Shown here: piece after piece, positions 47,445-58,350 of the stretch
Position numbering within the stretch: position 1 is the first letter of the stretch
Layout of the letters: every line of letters starts with the position of its first letter
Source: Pseudomonas rubra
Lineage (GTDB): Bacteria > Pseudomonadota > Gammaproteobacteria > Pseudomonadales > Pseudomonadaceae
Length of the DNA: 64,000 nucleotides
Reading direction: 5' to 3'
NCBI RefSeq assembly: GCF_028656935.1
Contig: NZ_JAMDGZ010000012.1
Span: 1 to 64,000 of the forward strand
The notes under the pieces: generated by a model
The model's database searches: none
Seen by the model: the letters and a program-made list of their open reading frames with translations, nothing else
What the model was told of the DNA's origin: nothing
Program-made: the position numbers and the translations under genes

Positions 47445-47615
47445 ATGAACGCCAATTACCCCCCCAGGCTAGAAACCTTCCCCAGGACCGGTGCGTTTTG
47501 TCGTCAGACAGTCACGCAACGTGTTGACCCCTGCGCGTCTGTAGGGGTATACAATGCGCCGCGTTTTAACTGTGACCCCAATGCGTACCTCGCACTCTTG
47601 CTGACGCCCGGTTGA
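47445..47615 (+). CDS. Possible 56-aa small protein
   Basis: ATG at 47445 with ggaggcgcc directly upstream, followed by 56 codons (MNANYPPRLETFPRTG... to LALLLTPG). The RBS is strong, but a promoter-like element lies within the frame and no family is recognised. It may be a genuine small protein or a chance frame. Confidence 0.35.
   Translation: MNANYPPRLETFPRTGAFCRQTVTQRVDPCASVGVYNAPRFNCDPNAYLALLLTPG
47524..47555 (+). promoter_or_regulatory. Sigma-70-like promoter for aroP
   Basis: TTGACC (47524-47529), an 18-base spacer, and TATACA within TATACAAT (47548-47555). It would give a leader of roughly 190 bases before aroP. Confidence 0.6.
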
Positions 47616-47752
47616 TGCGTCGAGGGCCTTGCCCGCGACCGCTGCCACTACGTCCAAGAACCTCAAGGTAATCACCTTGTTAATTCCGCTGCGCCACGAG
47701 CGCGGTGGGTCCGATTCCGTCACAGATAAAAACAAAGCAGGTGACTTCGTTC

Positions 47753-49171
47753 ATGAGTGGACAAAACACACATTCAGGCGAGCTGAAACGCGGTCTGAAA
47801 AATCGCCACATCCAGTTGATCGCCCTGGGCGGCGCAATTGGTACCGGGCTGTTCCTGGGTTCTGCCGGGGTGATGAAGTCGGCGGGCCCGTCGATGATTC
47901 TCGGTTACGCGATCTGTGGCTTCATTGCCTTCATGATCATGCGCCAGCTCGGCGAGATGATCGTCGAAGAGCCGGTAGCCGGCTCTTTCAGTCACTTTGC
48001 ACACAAATACTGGGGTGGTTTCGCCGGCTTCCTGTCGGGCTGGAACTGCTGGATGCTGTACATCCTGGTCGGCATGTCGGAGCTCACTGCTGTGGGCAAG
48101 TACGTGCATTACTGGTGGCCGGAGATCCCGACCTGGGCCTCGGCGGCAGCCTTCTTCATCCTGATCAACGCAATCAACCTGGCCAACGTCAAAGTGTTTG
48201 GCGAGGCTGAGTTCTGGTTCGCGATCATCAAGGTCCTGGCCATTGTCGGCATGATCGCTTTGGGCAGCTGGATGCTGGTCAGCGGCAGCGGCGGCCCGCA
48301 AGCCTCGGTCAGCAACCTGTGGGAACACGGCGGCTTCTTCCCCAATGGTGTCAGTGGCCTGGTGATGGCCCTGGCGATCATCATGTTCTCCTTTGGTGGC
48401 CTGGAAATGCTCGGTTTCACCGCAGCTGAAGCCGACAAGCCGAAGACCGTGATCCCCAAGGCGATCAACCAGGTCATCTACCGCATCCTGATTTTCTACA
48501 TCGGCGCTCTGGTGGTACTGCTGTCGCTGACCCCTTGGGACAGCCTGGTCACCAGCCTGGATTCGGCCGGTGGCACCTATGGTGCCAGCCCGTTCGTGCA
48601 GGTGTTCTCGCTGCTCGGTAGCGACGTTGCCGCGCACATCCTCAACTTCGTGGTACTGACCGCGGCGCTGTCGGTGTACAACAGTGGTACCTACTGCAAC
48701 GCTCGCATGCTCCTGGGCATGGCCGAGCAGGGCGATGCGCCGGCCAGCCTGGCGAAAATCGACAAGCGCGGTGTGCCGGTGCGTTCGATCCTGGCCTCGG
48801 CGGCGGTTACCCTGGTGGCGGTGTTGCTCAACTACTTCATGCCGCAGCACGCCCTGGAACTGCTGATGTCGCTGGTGGTCGCGACCCTGGTGATCAACTG
48901 GGCGATGATCAGCTACTCGCACCTGAAGTTCCGCCAGCACCTGAACAAGACCGGCCAGACCGCGCTGTTCAAGGCGTTGTGGTACCCCTACGGCAACTAC
49001 ATCTGTCTGGCGTTCGTGGTGCTGATCCTGGGCATCATGCTGCAGATCCCGGGCATTCAGGTATCGGTCTATGCCATGCCGGTGTGGCTGGTGGTGATGT
49101 GGGTCTGCTATGTGCTCAAGAGCAAGCGCGGCTCTCGTCCCGTCGACGGTGTTACGACTGTAGCCAAGTAA
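47753..49171 (+). CDS. aroP: Aromatic amino-acid permease AroP
   Basis: A 472-aa APC-superfamily permease with twelve membrane helices. The start ([20 protein letters not shown]) and the [12 protein letters not shown] substrate loop are typical of the AroP/PheP/ProY group. AroP is favoured by the nearby phh genes and by my recollection of aroP1 at this place in P. putida. The RBS gcaggtgac precedes the ATG at 47753. A terminator follows. Confidence 0.85.
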   Translation: MSGQNTHSGELKRGLKNRHIQLIALGGAIGTGLFLGSAGVMKSAGPSMILGYAICGFIAFMIMRQLGEMIVEEPVAGSFSHFAHKYWGGFAGFLSGWNCWMLYILVGMSELTAVGKYVHYWWPEIPTWASAAAFFILINAINLANVKVFGEAEFWFAIIKVLAIVGMIALGSWMLVSGSGGPQASVSNLWEHGGFFPNGVSGLVMALAIIMFSFGGLEMLGFTAAEADKPKTVIPKAINQVIYRILIFYIGALVVLLSLTPWDSLVTSLDSAGGTYGASPFVQVFSLLGSDVAAHILNFVVLTAALSVYNSGTYCNARMLLGMAEQGDAPASLAKIDKRGVPVRSILASAAVTLVAVLLNYFMPQHALELLMSLVVATLVINWAMISYSHLKFRQHLNKTGQTALFKALWYPYGNYICLAFVVLILGIMLQIPGIQVSVYAMPVWLVVMWVCYVLKSKRGSRPVDGVTTVAK

Positions 49172-49190
49172 GGCGTAACCCTGGTTGTTC

Positions 49191-49217
49191 AAGCCCGGCC
49201 ATGTGCCGGGCTTTTTG
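49191..49217 (+). terminator. Intrinsic terminator of aroP
   Basis: AGCCCGGC and GCCGGGCT form an 8-bp stem with a short catgt-type loop, followed by TTTTTG and more T. It lies 20 bases past the aroP stop. Confidence 0.92.
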
Positions 49218-49257
49218 TTTTTGCGTTATCCTCAGTGCCTTAACAGGCTTGTGGCTC

Positions 49258-49671
49258 ATGCTGATCATTTCCAGTTCCGTACAGATTCCCGACCATGAAA
49301 TCGAGCTGACCGCCATCCGTGCCCAGGGTGCGGGCGGGCAGAACGTCAATAAGGTCTCCAGTGCCATGCACCTGCGCTTCGATTCGCAGGCCTCGTCCTT
49401 GCCCGCGTTTTACAAGGAACGGCTGCTGGCCTTGCGCGATGCGCGTATTACCCGTGACGGGGTGATCATCATCAAAGCCCAGCAATACCGGACTCAGGAG
49501 CAGAATCGCGCTGATGCCCTGGAGCGTCTGTGCGAGTTGATTCTTGCCGCGACAAAGGTAGAGAAGGCGCGACGCCCGACTCGCCCGACCCTGGGGTCGA
49601 AAACCCGGCGCCTGGACACCAAGAGCAAGCGTGGGGTGGTCAAGGCCGGGCGTGGCAAGATCGATTACTGA
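49258..49671 (+). CDS. arfB: Alternative ribosome-rescue factor ArfB (YaeJ)
   Basis: A 137-aa peptidyl-tRNA hydrolase that frees stalled ribosomes. The GGQ motif sits in [16 protein letters not shown], followed by the single RF-1 domain and a basic C-terminal tail ([19 protein letters not shown], then [11 protein letters not shown]) that enters the mRNA channel. The ATG at 49258 fits the family. Its 3' end overlaps the convergent MFS gene by 7 bases. Confidence 0.93.
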   Translation: MLIISSSVQIPDHEIELTAIRAQGAGGQNVNKVSSAMHLRFDSQASSLPAFYKERLLALRDARITRDGVIIIKAQQYRTQEQNRADALERLCELILAATKVEKARRPTRPTLGSKTRRLDTKSKRGVVKAGRGKIDY

Positions 49672-50864
49672 GGCAGGTGCCGTGGCGGTTGCAGTCGGGC
49701 CTGGCGATACAGGTACAGGCTCAGTAGCAGGCCACAGCATGAAGCGCCGGCGGCGAACACGAAGATCGACGCAAAGCCGAAGCCGGCGGCAATCGCCCCT
49801 GCCAGTGGCCCGGTGATACCCAGCGACAGGTCGATGAACAGCGAGTAGGCACCCACCGCCGCACCGCGGTTGGAGGCGGACACCAGGTTGACTGCCTCGA
49901 CCCCCAGTGCCGGAAACACCAGGGAAAATCCGAAGCCGCTCAGCGCCGCACCGGCCAGGGCTAGCTCGGCACTTGGTGCCTGCCAGAGCAGGAGCAGGCC
50001 GAGGGTTTCCACCGCCAGGCAGGCGATGGCTACCCGGTATCCGCCGATGCGGTTGATCAGGTTACCGAACAGCAGCCGCGCACCAATGAAACAGGCGCCG
50101 AACAGGCTCAGGCATAGCGCGGCGTTGTTCCAGCTATGGCTGGCGTAGTACAGGGTGATGAAGGTGGCGATGGTGCCAAAACCGATCGAGCCCAGGGCCA
50201 GCCCTGCGCCATGGCCGAACACGCGACCGAGCACATGCAGGAAGGGCAGGCGCTCACCGCTCACTACGGGTGCAGCGGTTTTCGGCCAGGCCAGGGCCAG
50301 GCCCAGCAGGCACAACAGCACGATGCTGGCGCCCATGCTCCACAAGCCGAATTGCCGCACCAGCTCCACGCCCAAGGGGGCGCCGATGGCCAGTGCGCCG
50401 TAACTGGCGATGCCGTTCCAGGAAATCACTTTGGCGGTATGTTGCGCACCCACTCGGCCGATGCCCCAGCCGATCGAGCCGGAACCTACCAGGCTTTCGG
50501 CGCTGCCTAGCACCAACCGGCCGATCAGCAAGCTGATCAGACTGAGCCAGGGAACGTGCTGCCACCAGGCTGCCAGCAGCATGAATACACCGCTCAAACC
50601 GCAGCCGGCGAGGCCATAGATTACCGCACGCTTGCTGCCGAGGTTGTCGATGATGCGGCTGGCATAAGGCCGGCTGAGCAGGGTGGCCAGGTACTGTACG
50701 CTGATCACCAGGCCTGCGAGCACGACACCGAAGCCAAGGTCGTTATGCACAAAGCCGGGCAGCACGGCCAGAGGAATGCCGATGTTCAGGTAGCCAATGA
50801 AGGTAAACAGGACGATGGAAACGATTTGCTGGGTGACCGCAAGGGGGCGCGGTGAGTCGGGCAT
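49665..50864 (-). CDS. MFS transporter (YhhS-like)
   Basis: A 399-aa major-facilitator protein with twelve helices. MFS motif A-like sequence [23 protein letters not shown] lies between helices 2 and 3 (here cited in two parts: [21 protein letters not shown]). It resembles the YhhS/arabinose-efflux-like group of drug or metabolite exporters. Substrate unknown. It is convergent with arfB and stands alone upstream. Confidence 0.86.
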   Translation of the reverse strand: MPDSPRPLAVTQQIVSIVLFTFIGYLNIGIPLAVLPGFVHNDLGFGVVLAGLVISVQYLATLLSRPYASRIIDNLGSKRAVIYGLAGCGLSGVFMLLAAWWQHVPWLSLISLLIGRLVLGSAESLVGSGSIGWGIGRVGAQHTAKVISWNGIASYGALAIGAPLGVELVRQFGLWSMGASIVLLCLLGLALAWPKTAAPVVSGERLPFLHVLGRVFGHGAGLALGSIGFGTIATFITLYYASHSWNNAALCLSLFGACFIGARLLFGNLINRIGGYRVAIACLAVETLGLLLLWQAPSAELALAGAALSGFGFSLVFPALGVEAVNLVSASNRGAAVGAYSLFIDLSLGITGPLAGAIAAGFGFASIFVFAAGASCCGLLLSLYLYRQARLQPPRHLPQ

Positions 50865-50964
50865 ATGCGGGCTTTCGTAGAGGGGGAATTCTTGACGGTG
50901 TGAAAACGTGTTGACGGGGTGGTCCCTGCATCAGCCGTTTTCACACAGTCTGATCGTTGCGCGA

Positions 50965-51093
50965 TTATTCCTGGTCGGCGCTGGAAATTTCGTCGCCGTC
51001 GTGGTCAGCCTGGGCTGGTTCGGCGCTGTGAGTGGCAGGAGTCTGCTCTTCTGGGTTCAGGCTTGGGAAGGGAAGATTCGGGATTTCATGCAT
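50965..51093 (-). CDS. Small acidic protein, 42 aa
   Basis: A short frame with GAGGAACGACGAG before the ATG at 51093. The peptide starts MHEIPNLPFPSLNPEEQ and ends DEISSADQE. It is proline- and acid-rich, probably disordered, with Pseudomonas-like codon use. It lies between the MFS gene and phhC. I do not recognise a family. Confidence 0.55.
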   Translation of the reverse strand: MHEIPNLPFPSLNPEEQTPATHSAEPAQADHDGDEISSADQE

Positions 51094-51208
51094 CTCGTCG
51101 TTCCTCGCAAGTTGTGTGGAAAGGCTGCGCAAGGCGCGCATGGGCTTGTGAAAGCCTGTGCAGGATACAGGAGTCTGGATGACAGTATGAATTTTCCTGC
51201 TTAATGGC

Positions 51209-51284
51209 CATCGCGGGGCAAGCCCGCTCCCACAGTGGAGTCCTGTGGGAGCGGCGATGCGGCGCCCCGACTTGCCCCTCGATG
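51209..51284. repeat. REP pair
   Basis: Left arm 51209-51234 (catcgcggggcaagcccgct...) and right arm 51244-51284 (tgtgggagcggcgatgcggc...), the latter in the extended P. putida REP form ending gacttgccccTcgatg. It lies just past the phhC stop and probably marks the end of the phhABC transcript. Confidence 0.8.
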
Positions 51285-51287
51285 CTT

Positions 51288-52481
51288 TTAGCGACAGACG
51301 TCAGCGATCGCCGCAGCCAGTGCTTCAAGACGTGCCGCGTCGGCGCCAGCGATGTTCGCCCGGCCAGTGCCGACCATGTACACACTGTGCCGCACGCGTA
51401 GGTGCTTGACCTGTTCCGGCGACAAGCCGGTGTAGGAGAACATTCCACGTTGTTCGGCAATGTGCGCGAACCGCTCGCTCAGGCCATGGGGTGCCAAGGC
51501 TTGCACCAGGCCCACCCGCAACTCGGCAATGCGCTGGCGCATGGCATCGACTTCCTCGATCCACAGGCGCTTGAGGTCAGCGTCGCCGAGGATCTGCGCG
51601 ACCACTGCCGCGCCATGGTCCGGTGGCGTCGACCACAGGTTGCGGGCCAGCAGGGCCAGCTGACTGCGCACATCCAGCAGCTTCTCGGCATCATGGCTGC
51701 ACACCAGCAGGGCGCCGGTGCGGTCACGGTACAGGCCGAAGTTCTTCGAGCAGGAGCTGGTGATCAGCAGCTCGGGCAGTTCGGCGGCGAACAGCCGCAC
51801 CGCCCAGGCGTCTTCTTCCAGGCCGTCGCCGAAACCCTGGTAGGCAAAGTCGATCAGCGGCAGCAGCTCACGGCGGCGCACCACTTCCAGCACGGCGCGC
51901 CAGTCATCCTGGCTCAGGTCGAAGCCGGTCGGGTTGTGGCAGCAGGCGTGTAGCAGCACTACATCACCCTTGGGTGCCGCTTCCAGAGCCGCGAGCATAC
52001 CGACGACGTTCAGGCGGTTGTCCGCGCCGACGTAGGGGTAGTGGCGCACAGTCAGGCCGGCACCGGCGAAGATGGTTTCGTGGATCGGCCAGGTTGGATC
52101 GCTGAGCCAGATACCGCGACCGGGCAGGCAGTGGGCGATGAACTCCGCCGCCAGGCGCAGGGCCCCGGTACCGCCCGGGGTCTGGGTGGCACCGGCGCGC
52201 TTGTTGCTGAGCAGCGACGAATCGCTGCCCAGCACCAGTTCGCTGATCAGCCGGCCGAAGGCCGCATCACCATGGCCGCCGACGTAGCTCTTGCTAGCTT
52301 GCTGGTCGAGCAGGCGTTGCTCGGCCTGCTTGACCGCGGCGGGGATTGGCGTCAGGCCCTGGGCGTCCTTGAACACGCCGACACCGAGGTCGAACTTGTT
52401 CGGGTTGCTGTCTTTGGCGTAGGCCTCCATCAGCCCGAGGATCGGATCGCCCGGGACGCGCTCGATGGCGCCGAAGTGCAT
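51288..52481 (-). CDS. phhC: Aromatic amino-acid aminotransferase
   Basis: A 397-aa class I PLP aminotransferase. The PLP lysine lies in SSCSKNFGLYRDR, with the conserved HACCHNPTGFDLSQDDW and DFAYQGFGDG. It should interconvert tyrosine/phenylalanine and their 2-oxo acids. The phhB stop and phhC start share one base (TAATG), which indicates coupling within phhABC. Confidence 0.92.
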   Translation of the reverse strand: MHFGAIERVPGDPILGLMEAYAKDSNPNKFDLGVGVFKDAQGLTPIPAAVKQAEQRLLDQQASKSYVGGHGDAAFGRLISELVLGSDSSLLSNKRAGATQTPGGTGALRLAAEFIAHCLPGRGIWLSDPTWPIHETIFAGAGLTVRHYPYVGADNRLNVVGMLAALEAAPKGDVVLLHACCHNPTGFDLSQDDWRAVLEVVRRRELLPLIDFAYQGFGDGLEEDAWAVRLFAAELPELLITSSCSKNFGLYRDRTGALLVCSHDAEKLLDVRSQLALLARNLWSTPPDHGAAVVAQILGDADLKRLWIEEVDAMRQRIAELRVGLVQALAPHGLSERFAHIAEQRGMFSYTGLSPEQVKHLRVRHSVYMVGTGRANIAGADAARLEALAAAIADVCR

Positions 52482-52837
52482 TACTTGCGACCTTCGGCGG
52501 TTGTAGCGACCTCATCAGTGCGCGCGGCCATGATGAAGTCGTTACGGTGCAGGCCCTTGATCGAGTGGCTCCACCAGGTCACGGTGACTTTGCCCCATTC
52601 GGTCAGCAGGCCTGGGTGATGACCTTCGGCTTCGGAGATTTCGCCGACGGCGTTGGTGAAGGCCAGGGCATGCTTGAAGTTCTTGAACAGGAAAACTTTT
52701 TCCAGCTGCATGATGCCGTCACGGACTTCGATGTTCCAATCCGGGATCTGCTTGATCAGTACCGGCAGTTCTTCGTCGCTGACCTGTGGGGCATCGGCAC
52801 GGCAGGCTTCGCAATGGGCTTGGTTCAAGGCGTTCAT
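52481..52837 (-). CDS. phhB: Pterin-4a-carbinolamine dehydratase
   Basis: A 118-aa enzyme that regenerates the tetrahydropterin cofactor of PhhA. The PCD signature is present ([19 protein letters not shown] with the paired histidines, then [17 protein letters not shown]). The ATG at 52837 gives the known PhhB N-terminus ([12 protein letters not shown]). It sits 42 bases after phhA. Confidence 0.94.
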   Translation of the reverse strand: MNALNQAHCEACRADAPQVSDEELPVLIKQIPDWNIEVRDGIMQLEKVFLFKNFKHALAFTNAVGEISEAEGHHPGLLTEWGKVTVTWWSHSIKGLHRNDFIMAARTDEVATTAEGRK

Positions 52838-52879
52838 AAGGTTTTCCGCAAGTGGTTTGTTATTGGTTTGCAAGGTCGC

Positions 52880-53668
52880 TCAGGCAGCGACCTTGGGTGG
52901 GAATTTTGGCGCGTGCAGGCCCATCTTCATCGCCGTGTGGACCATGCCCATGATGTCTTCGTGGGCCAGGTCGAACAGGCGCTTGAGGCTCGGCAGGGCA
53001 AAGTACAAGGGTTGCAGGATGTCGATGCGATACGGCGTGCGCATGGCTTCGCGCGGGTCAAAAGCCTGGTGCTCGGGCTCGGCGGACAGGCTGTAAACGG
53101 TCTCTTTGGGCGAGGACAGGATGCCGCCGCCATAGATCTTGCGGCCCTGGGGGGTGTCGACCAGACCGAACTCGATGGTCATCCAGTACAGGCGAGCCAG
53201 GTACACGCGCTCTTCCTTGGTTGCCTGCAGGCCGAGCTTGCCATAGGTGTGGGTGAACTCGGCAAACCAGGGGTTGGTCAGCAGTGGGCAGTGGCCGAAG
53301 ATCTCATGGAAAATGTCCGGCTCTTGCAGGTAGTCGAGCTCTTCTTCGGTGCGAATGAAGGTCGCCACTGGAAAGCGTTTGCTCGCCAGCAGTTCGAAAA
53401 AGGTCTGGAAGGGGATCAGTGCAGGTACACGGGCAACTTGCCAGCCGGTGGTGGCGCCCAGCACTTTGTTGATTTCACCGAGCTGCGGAATACGGTCATG
53501 CGGCAGACCCAGCTGTTCGATGCCGTCCAGGTATTCCTGGCATGCGCGGCCTTCGATCACCTTCAGTTGACGGGTAATCAGGGTGTTCCACACCGCGTGT
53601 TCCTGCTGCGGGTAGTCGATAAAACCCTGCGCATCGGGCTCGCGAGCCACGTATTGCGTCTGTTTCAT
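52880..53668 (-). CDS. phhA: Phenylalanine-4-hydroxylase
   Basis: A 262-aa pterin- and iron-dependent monooxygenase turning phenylalanine into tyrosine. The catalytic-domain-only bacterial form is seen, with iron ligands in FHEIFGHCPLL and the Glu in YWMTIEFGLV. It is the first gene of phhABC, divergent from phhR. Two PhhR-like boxes lie in the shared upstream region, so induction by phenylalanine or tyrosine through PhhR is expected. Confidence 0.95.
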   Translation of the reverse strand: MKQTQYVAREPDAQGFIDYPQQEHAVWNTLITRQLKVIEGRACQEYLDGIEQLGLPHDRIPQLGEINKVLGATTGWQVARVPALIPFQTFFELLASKRFPVATFIRTEEELDYLQEPDIFHEIFGHCPLLTNPWFAEFTHTYGKLGLQATKEERVYLARLYWMTIEFGLVDTPQGRKIYGGGILSSPKETVYSLSAEPEHQAFDPREAMRTPYRIDILQPLYFALPSLKRLFDLAHEDIMGMVHTAMKMGLHAPKFPPKVAA

Positions 53669-53789
53669 GCTGCTCTCCTGCTGAGGGCCATTCTTGTTAT
53701 GTGATCAAGCCATTACCCCCAGTGTTACCCTGCAAAGGTGCTGGTTGTAGCGTCCTGACGGCTGATTTGCCGTGAGAGCTACTCGCATT

Positions 53790-53807
53790 TGTAACGATAA
53801 CTTTACG
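53790..53807. promoter_or_regulatory. PhhR/TyrR box 1
   Basis: TGTAACGATAACTTTACG fits TGTAAA-N6-TTTACA with two mismatches. It is about 125 bases upstream of the phhA start. Confidence 0.7.
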
Positions 53808-53862
53808 AAATTGATAGGATCCCGATAAATCGGGGTTTTTACCCCTTGAAAGCCTCGCTATC

Positions 53863-53880
53863 TGTCACATAATCTTTACG
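53863..53880. promoter_or_regulatory. PhhR/TyrR box 2
   Basis: TGTCACATAATCTTTACG fits the same pattern less well in its left half. It lies 73 bases from box 1 (seven helical turns) and about 70 bases before phhR. Confidence 0.55.
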
Positions 53881-53949
53881 ACTATTCTTCGGTCACCGCA
53901 AAAATATCGCTGCTGTGGCGCGTACCAGGCCTTCTAGGTAGGACATTTC

Positions 53950-55506
53950 ATGCGTATTAAAGTGCATTGCCAGAACCGCATCGGCATCCTGCGCGACATT
54001 CTCAACCTGCTGGTGGAGTACGGCATCAACGTCGCCCGCGGCGAGGTCGGTGGTGAGCATGGCAACGCCATCTATCTGCACTGCCCGAACCTGATCAATC
54101 TGCAGTTTCAGGCGCTGCGCCCCAAGTTCGAGTCGATAGCCGGGGTGTTCGGGGTCAAGCGCGTGGGCCTGATGCCCAGTGAGCGTCGGCACATGGAGCT
54201 CAATGCCTTGCTCGGTGCGCTGGATTTCCCGGTGCTGTCGATCGACATGGGCGGTTCCATCGTTGCCGCCAACCGTGCGGCGGCGCAGTTGCTCGGGGTG
54301 CGGGTCGACGAGGTGCCGGGTATTCCGTTGTCGCGGTATGCCGAGGACTTTGACCTGCCGGAGCTGGTGCGGGCCAACAAGTCGCGAATCAATGGCCTGC
54401 GGGTCAAGGTCAGGGGCGATGTGTTTCTTGCCGATATTGCGCCGTTGCAGTCCGAGCATGACGACAGCGAGGCGTTGGCCGGCGCGGTGTTGACCCTGCA
54501 CCGCGCTGACCGTATCGGTGAGCGCATCTACAACGTGCGCAAGCAGGAGCTGCGTGGTTTCGACAGTATCTTTCAGAGCTCGCGGGTCATGGCTGGCGTA
54601 GTGCGTGAAGCACGACGCATGGCGCCGCTGGATGCGCCATTGCTGATCGAGGGTGAGACCGGTACCGGCAAAGAGTTGTTGGCCCGTGCCTGTCACCTGG
54701 CCAGCCCGCGCGGTCAGGCGCCGTTAATGGCGCTTAACTGTGCCGGCTTGCCCGAGTCCATGGCCGAGACCGAATTGTTCGGATACGGCCCGGGAGCGTT
54801 TGAGGGTGCCCGGGCCGAGGGCAAGTTGGGGCTGTTGGAGCTGACGGCGGGCGGTACCCTGTTTCTCGATGGCGTTGGTGAGATGAGTCCGCGTCTGCAG
54901 GTGAAACTGCTGCGCTTTCTGCAGGACGGCTGTTTCCGTCGTGTAGGCAGTGACGAAGAGGTGTATCTGGATGTGCGGGTGATCTGTGCGACCCAGGTCG
55001 ACTTGTCCGAGCTGTGCGCGCGTGGCGAGTTTCGCCAGGATCTCTACCATCGCCTCAACGTGCTGTCGCTGCACATTCCGCCATTGCGCGAGTGCCTGGA
55101 TGGCCTGCCGCCGCTGGTCGAGCACTTTCTCGATCAGGCCAGCCGACAGATTGGTTGCCCATTGCCACGCCTTGCGCCCGCTGCCATGGAGCGTCTGAGT
55201 CAATACCACTGGCCGGGCAATGTGCGCCAATTGGAGAATGTGTTGTTTCAAGCGGTATCGTTGTGCGACGGCGGGGTGGTCAAGAGCGAACACATTCGTT
55301 TGCCGGACTATGGGGGGCGGCAACCGCTGGGCGAGTTTTCCCTTGAGGGCGATCTGGGGCAAATAGTCGGGCGTTTCGAGAAAGCGGTGTTGGAGCGCTT
55401 GTTAACTGACTTTCCCAGCAGTCGGGCGCTGGGCAAACGCTTGGGTGTTTCCCATACCACCATTGCCAACAAGTTGCGTGAACATGCAGTGGGTAAAACG
55501 GATTAG
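53950..55506 (+). CDS. phhR: TyrR-like regulator of aromatic amino-acid catabolism
   Basis: A 518-aa regulator. An N-terminal ACT domain (MRIKVHCQNRIGILRDILN) and PAS domain precede an AAA+ module with Walker A GETGTGKE and Walker B-like GTLFLDGVGEM, then a C-terminal helix-turn-helix (SSRALGKRLGVSHTTIANKL). The GAFTGA loop that contacts sigma-54 is altered to GAFEGA, in line with TyrR-like proteins that act on sigma-70 promoters. It should sense phenylalanine/tyrosine and activate phhABC. The ATG at 53950 is the family start. Confidence 0.93.
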   Translation: MRIKVHCQNRIGILRDILNLLVEYGINVARGEVGGEHGNAIYLHCPNLINLQFQALRPKFESIAGVFGVKRVGLMPSERRHMELNALLGALDFPVLSIDMGGSIVAANRAAAQLLGVRVDEVPGIPLSRYAEDFDLPELVRANKSRINGLRVKVRGDVFLADIAPLQSEHDDSEALAGAVLTLHRADRIGERIYNVRKQELRGFDSIFQSSRVMAGVVREARRMAPLDAPLLIEGETGTGKELLARACHLASPRGQAPLMALNCAGLPESMAETELFGYGPGAFEGARAEGKLGLLELTAGGTLFLDGVGEMSPRLQVKLLRFLQDGCFRRVGSDEEVYLDVRVICATQVDLSELCARGEFRQDLYHRLNVLSLHIPPLRECLDGLPPLVEHFLDQASRQIGCPLPRLAPAAMERLSQYHWPGNVRQLENVLFQAVSLCDGGVVKSEHIRLPDYGGRQPLGEFSLEGDLGQIVGRFEKAVLERLLTDFPSSRALGKRLGVSHTTIANKLREHAVGKTD

Positions 55507-55562
55507 TTAATCCGTGGTTAATAAATAAGGGCAATAACGGTGGTTTGTTAGTTGCAGGCAGC

Positions 55563-55590
55563 GCGCCTCGTTCATTAACAAGCGAGGCGC
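55563..55590. terminator. Hairpin between convergent phhR and DUF2790 gene
   Basis: GCGCCTCG (55563-55570) and CGAGGCGC (55583-55590) form a perfect 8-bp stem. No U tract follows on either strand, so it may be a weak or Rho-assisted end. Confidence 0.4.
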
Positions 55591-55612
55591 TGCAGGCGGT
55601 CAATTCGCAGGA

Positions 55613-55879
55613 TCAACCGTTCGAGCAACCGTTACCCATGACCCGGTACTCGAGAACGTGGCGCTTGCCCTGAGAGTCTTCGTAGGTCATGCGCGCTGGC
55701 ACCACTTCGCAGACATTCGGGACTTCGCTCATGGAAATGACTTTGGCGATGTCCAGGTGTTGCGAGTAGCTGTACTGTTCAACCGGGATCTGCTCGGCGC
55801 CGCCATTTGCAACTTCGTCGGCCATGGCCACGCTGCAAAGACTACCCAGTGCCAATACCAGTAAAGCTTTCATCTTCAT
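55613..55879 (-). CDS. DUF2790 periplasmic protein
   Basis: An 88-aa protein with a signal peptide (MKMKALLVLALGSLCSVAMA) and the DUF2790 body (YSYSQHLDIAKVISMSEVPN, then CEVVPARMTYEDSQGKRHVLEYRVMGNGC). It has two cysteines that could pair in the periplasm. Such genes are common in several copies in Pseudomonas and often respond to copper or other stress. Start at 55879, or the second ATG at 55873. Confidence 0.82.
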   Translation of the reverse strand: MKMKALLVLALGSLCSVAMADEVANGGAEQIPVEQYSYSQHLDIAKVISMSEVPNVCEVVPARMTYEDSQGKRHVLEYRVMGNGCSNG

Positions 55880-56275
55880 TTTACCTGTCTAAGGTCGTAA
55901 GGGGGCGCGCGACGCTTGTGGCGCCGCGTGTACAACAGGATCAACTATCACGATTAATGACCGATTAACTTCCCTTCGTGGGGGGCTACAAGAAAGTTAA
56001 TCGTGGTGCCGTTGCTGGCGAGGGGAATTCTAGGAGCGCGGCCTGTGCTTAAACAGCCATGGTTTTGATAAACACTGTTGGCAGAAACTGTAACAATCGC
56101 CTGGCACGCTACCGGGTTTTTTATTTTTACGCCGTGCACAGCCGCGTTTGAGCCTTCGCCGCGTGCCGCAGGGACAAAAGCCGAGGTCGTTACTACCAAC
56201 GTCGAATGGCCTGCGCAGTCTGGTACAGTTACAACGAGGTCATACAAAAACAACTATTACACCGAGGTAACAAAG
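55880..56275. other. Divergent upstream region of DUF2790 gene and acs
   Basis: 396 bases. It contains a 10-bp inverted repeat CGATTAACTT (55962-55971) and AAGTTAATCG (55994-56003), with a further related CACGATTAA copy at 55950. No gene is evident; an open frame on the minus strand here overlaps the acs leader and has no recognisable product. Confidence 0.5.
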
Positions 56276-58237
<1,962 letters not shown>

Positions 58238-58243
58238 AGAGTG

Positions 58244-58307
58244 ATCGCGGGGCAAGTCGAGTCGTCGCACCGCCGCTCCCACAGTGGGAGCGGGCTTGCC
58301 CCGCGAT
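58244..58307. repeat. REP pair
   Basis: Arms of P. putida REP type face each other: gatcgcggggcaagtcgag from 58243 and gtgggagcgggcttgccccg up to 58307. It sits 6 bases past the acs stop. Confidence 0.8.
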
Positions 58308-58318
58308 CTGGTCCACGC

Positions 58319-58350
58319 AAAGCCCTGCCGGCTGACTTCGGCGGGGCTTT
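58319..58350 (+). terminator. Likely acs terminator
   Basis: AAAGCCCTGCCG pairs with CGGCGGGGCTTT around an 8-base loop. The stem is imperfect and the T run is short (TTTG). Confidence 0.6.

Larger units (their letters stand above)
47169..47752 (+). other. Long leader/intergenic region before aroP
   Basis: 584 bases between rluB and aroP. It holds a 7-bp hairpin AGCCGCT/AGCGGCT (47331-47348), a 56-codon ORF with a good RBS, and a promoter inside that ORF. TyrR/PhhR-like boxes were looked for; only half-sites (for example tgtaaaa near 47290) were seen. Confidence 0.5.
53669..53949. promoter_or_regulatory. Divergent phhA-phhR control region
   Basis: 281 bases holding two TyrR/PhhR-like boxes (listed separately) and, between them, a hairpin CCCGA-TAAA-TCGGG followed by GTTTTT (53821-53840). 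No convincing sigma-54 -24/-12 element was found on the phhA side. Confidence 0.6.

Noticed and set aside
53669..53760. Sigma-54 promoter for phhA
   Set aside because: The best candidate (agcacctttgca on the minus strand) lacks the GG at -24 at the proper 10-base spacing to GC, and PhhR has an altered GAFTGA loop.
55954..56253. 99-codon open frame on the minus strand upstream of acs
   Set aside because: No RBS, no recognisable protein features, and it overlaps the promoter region of two genes.
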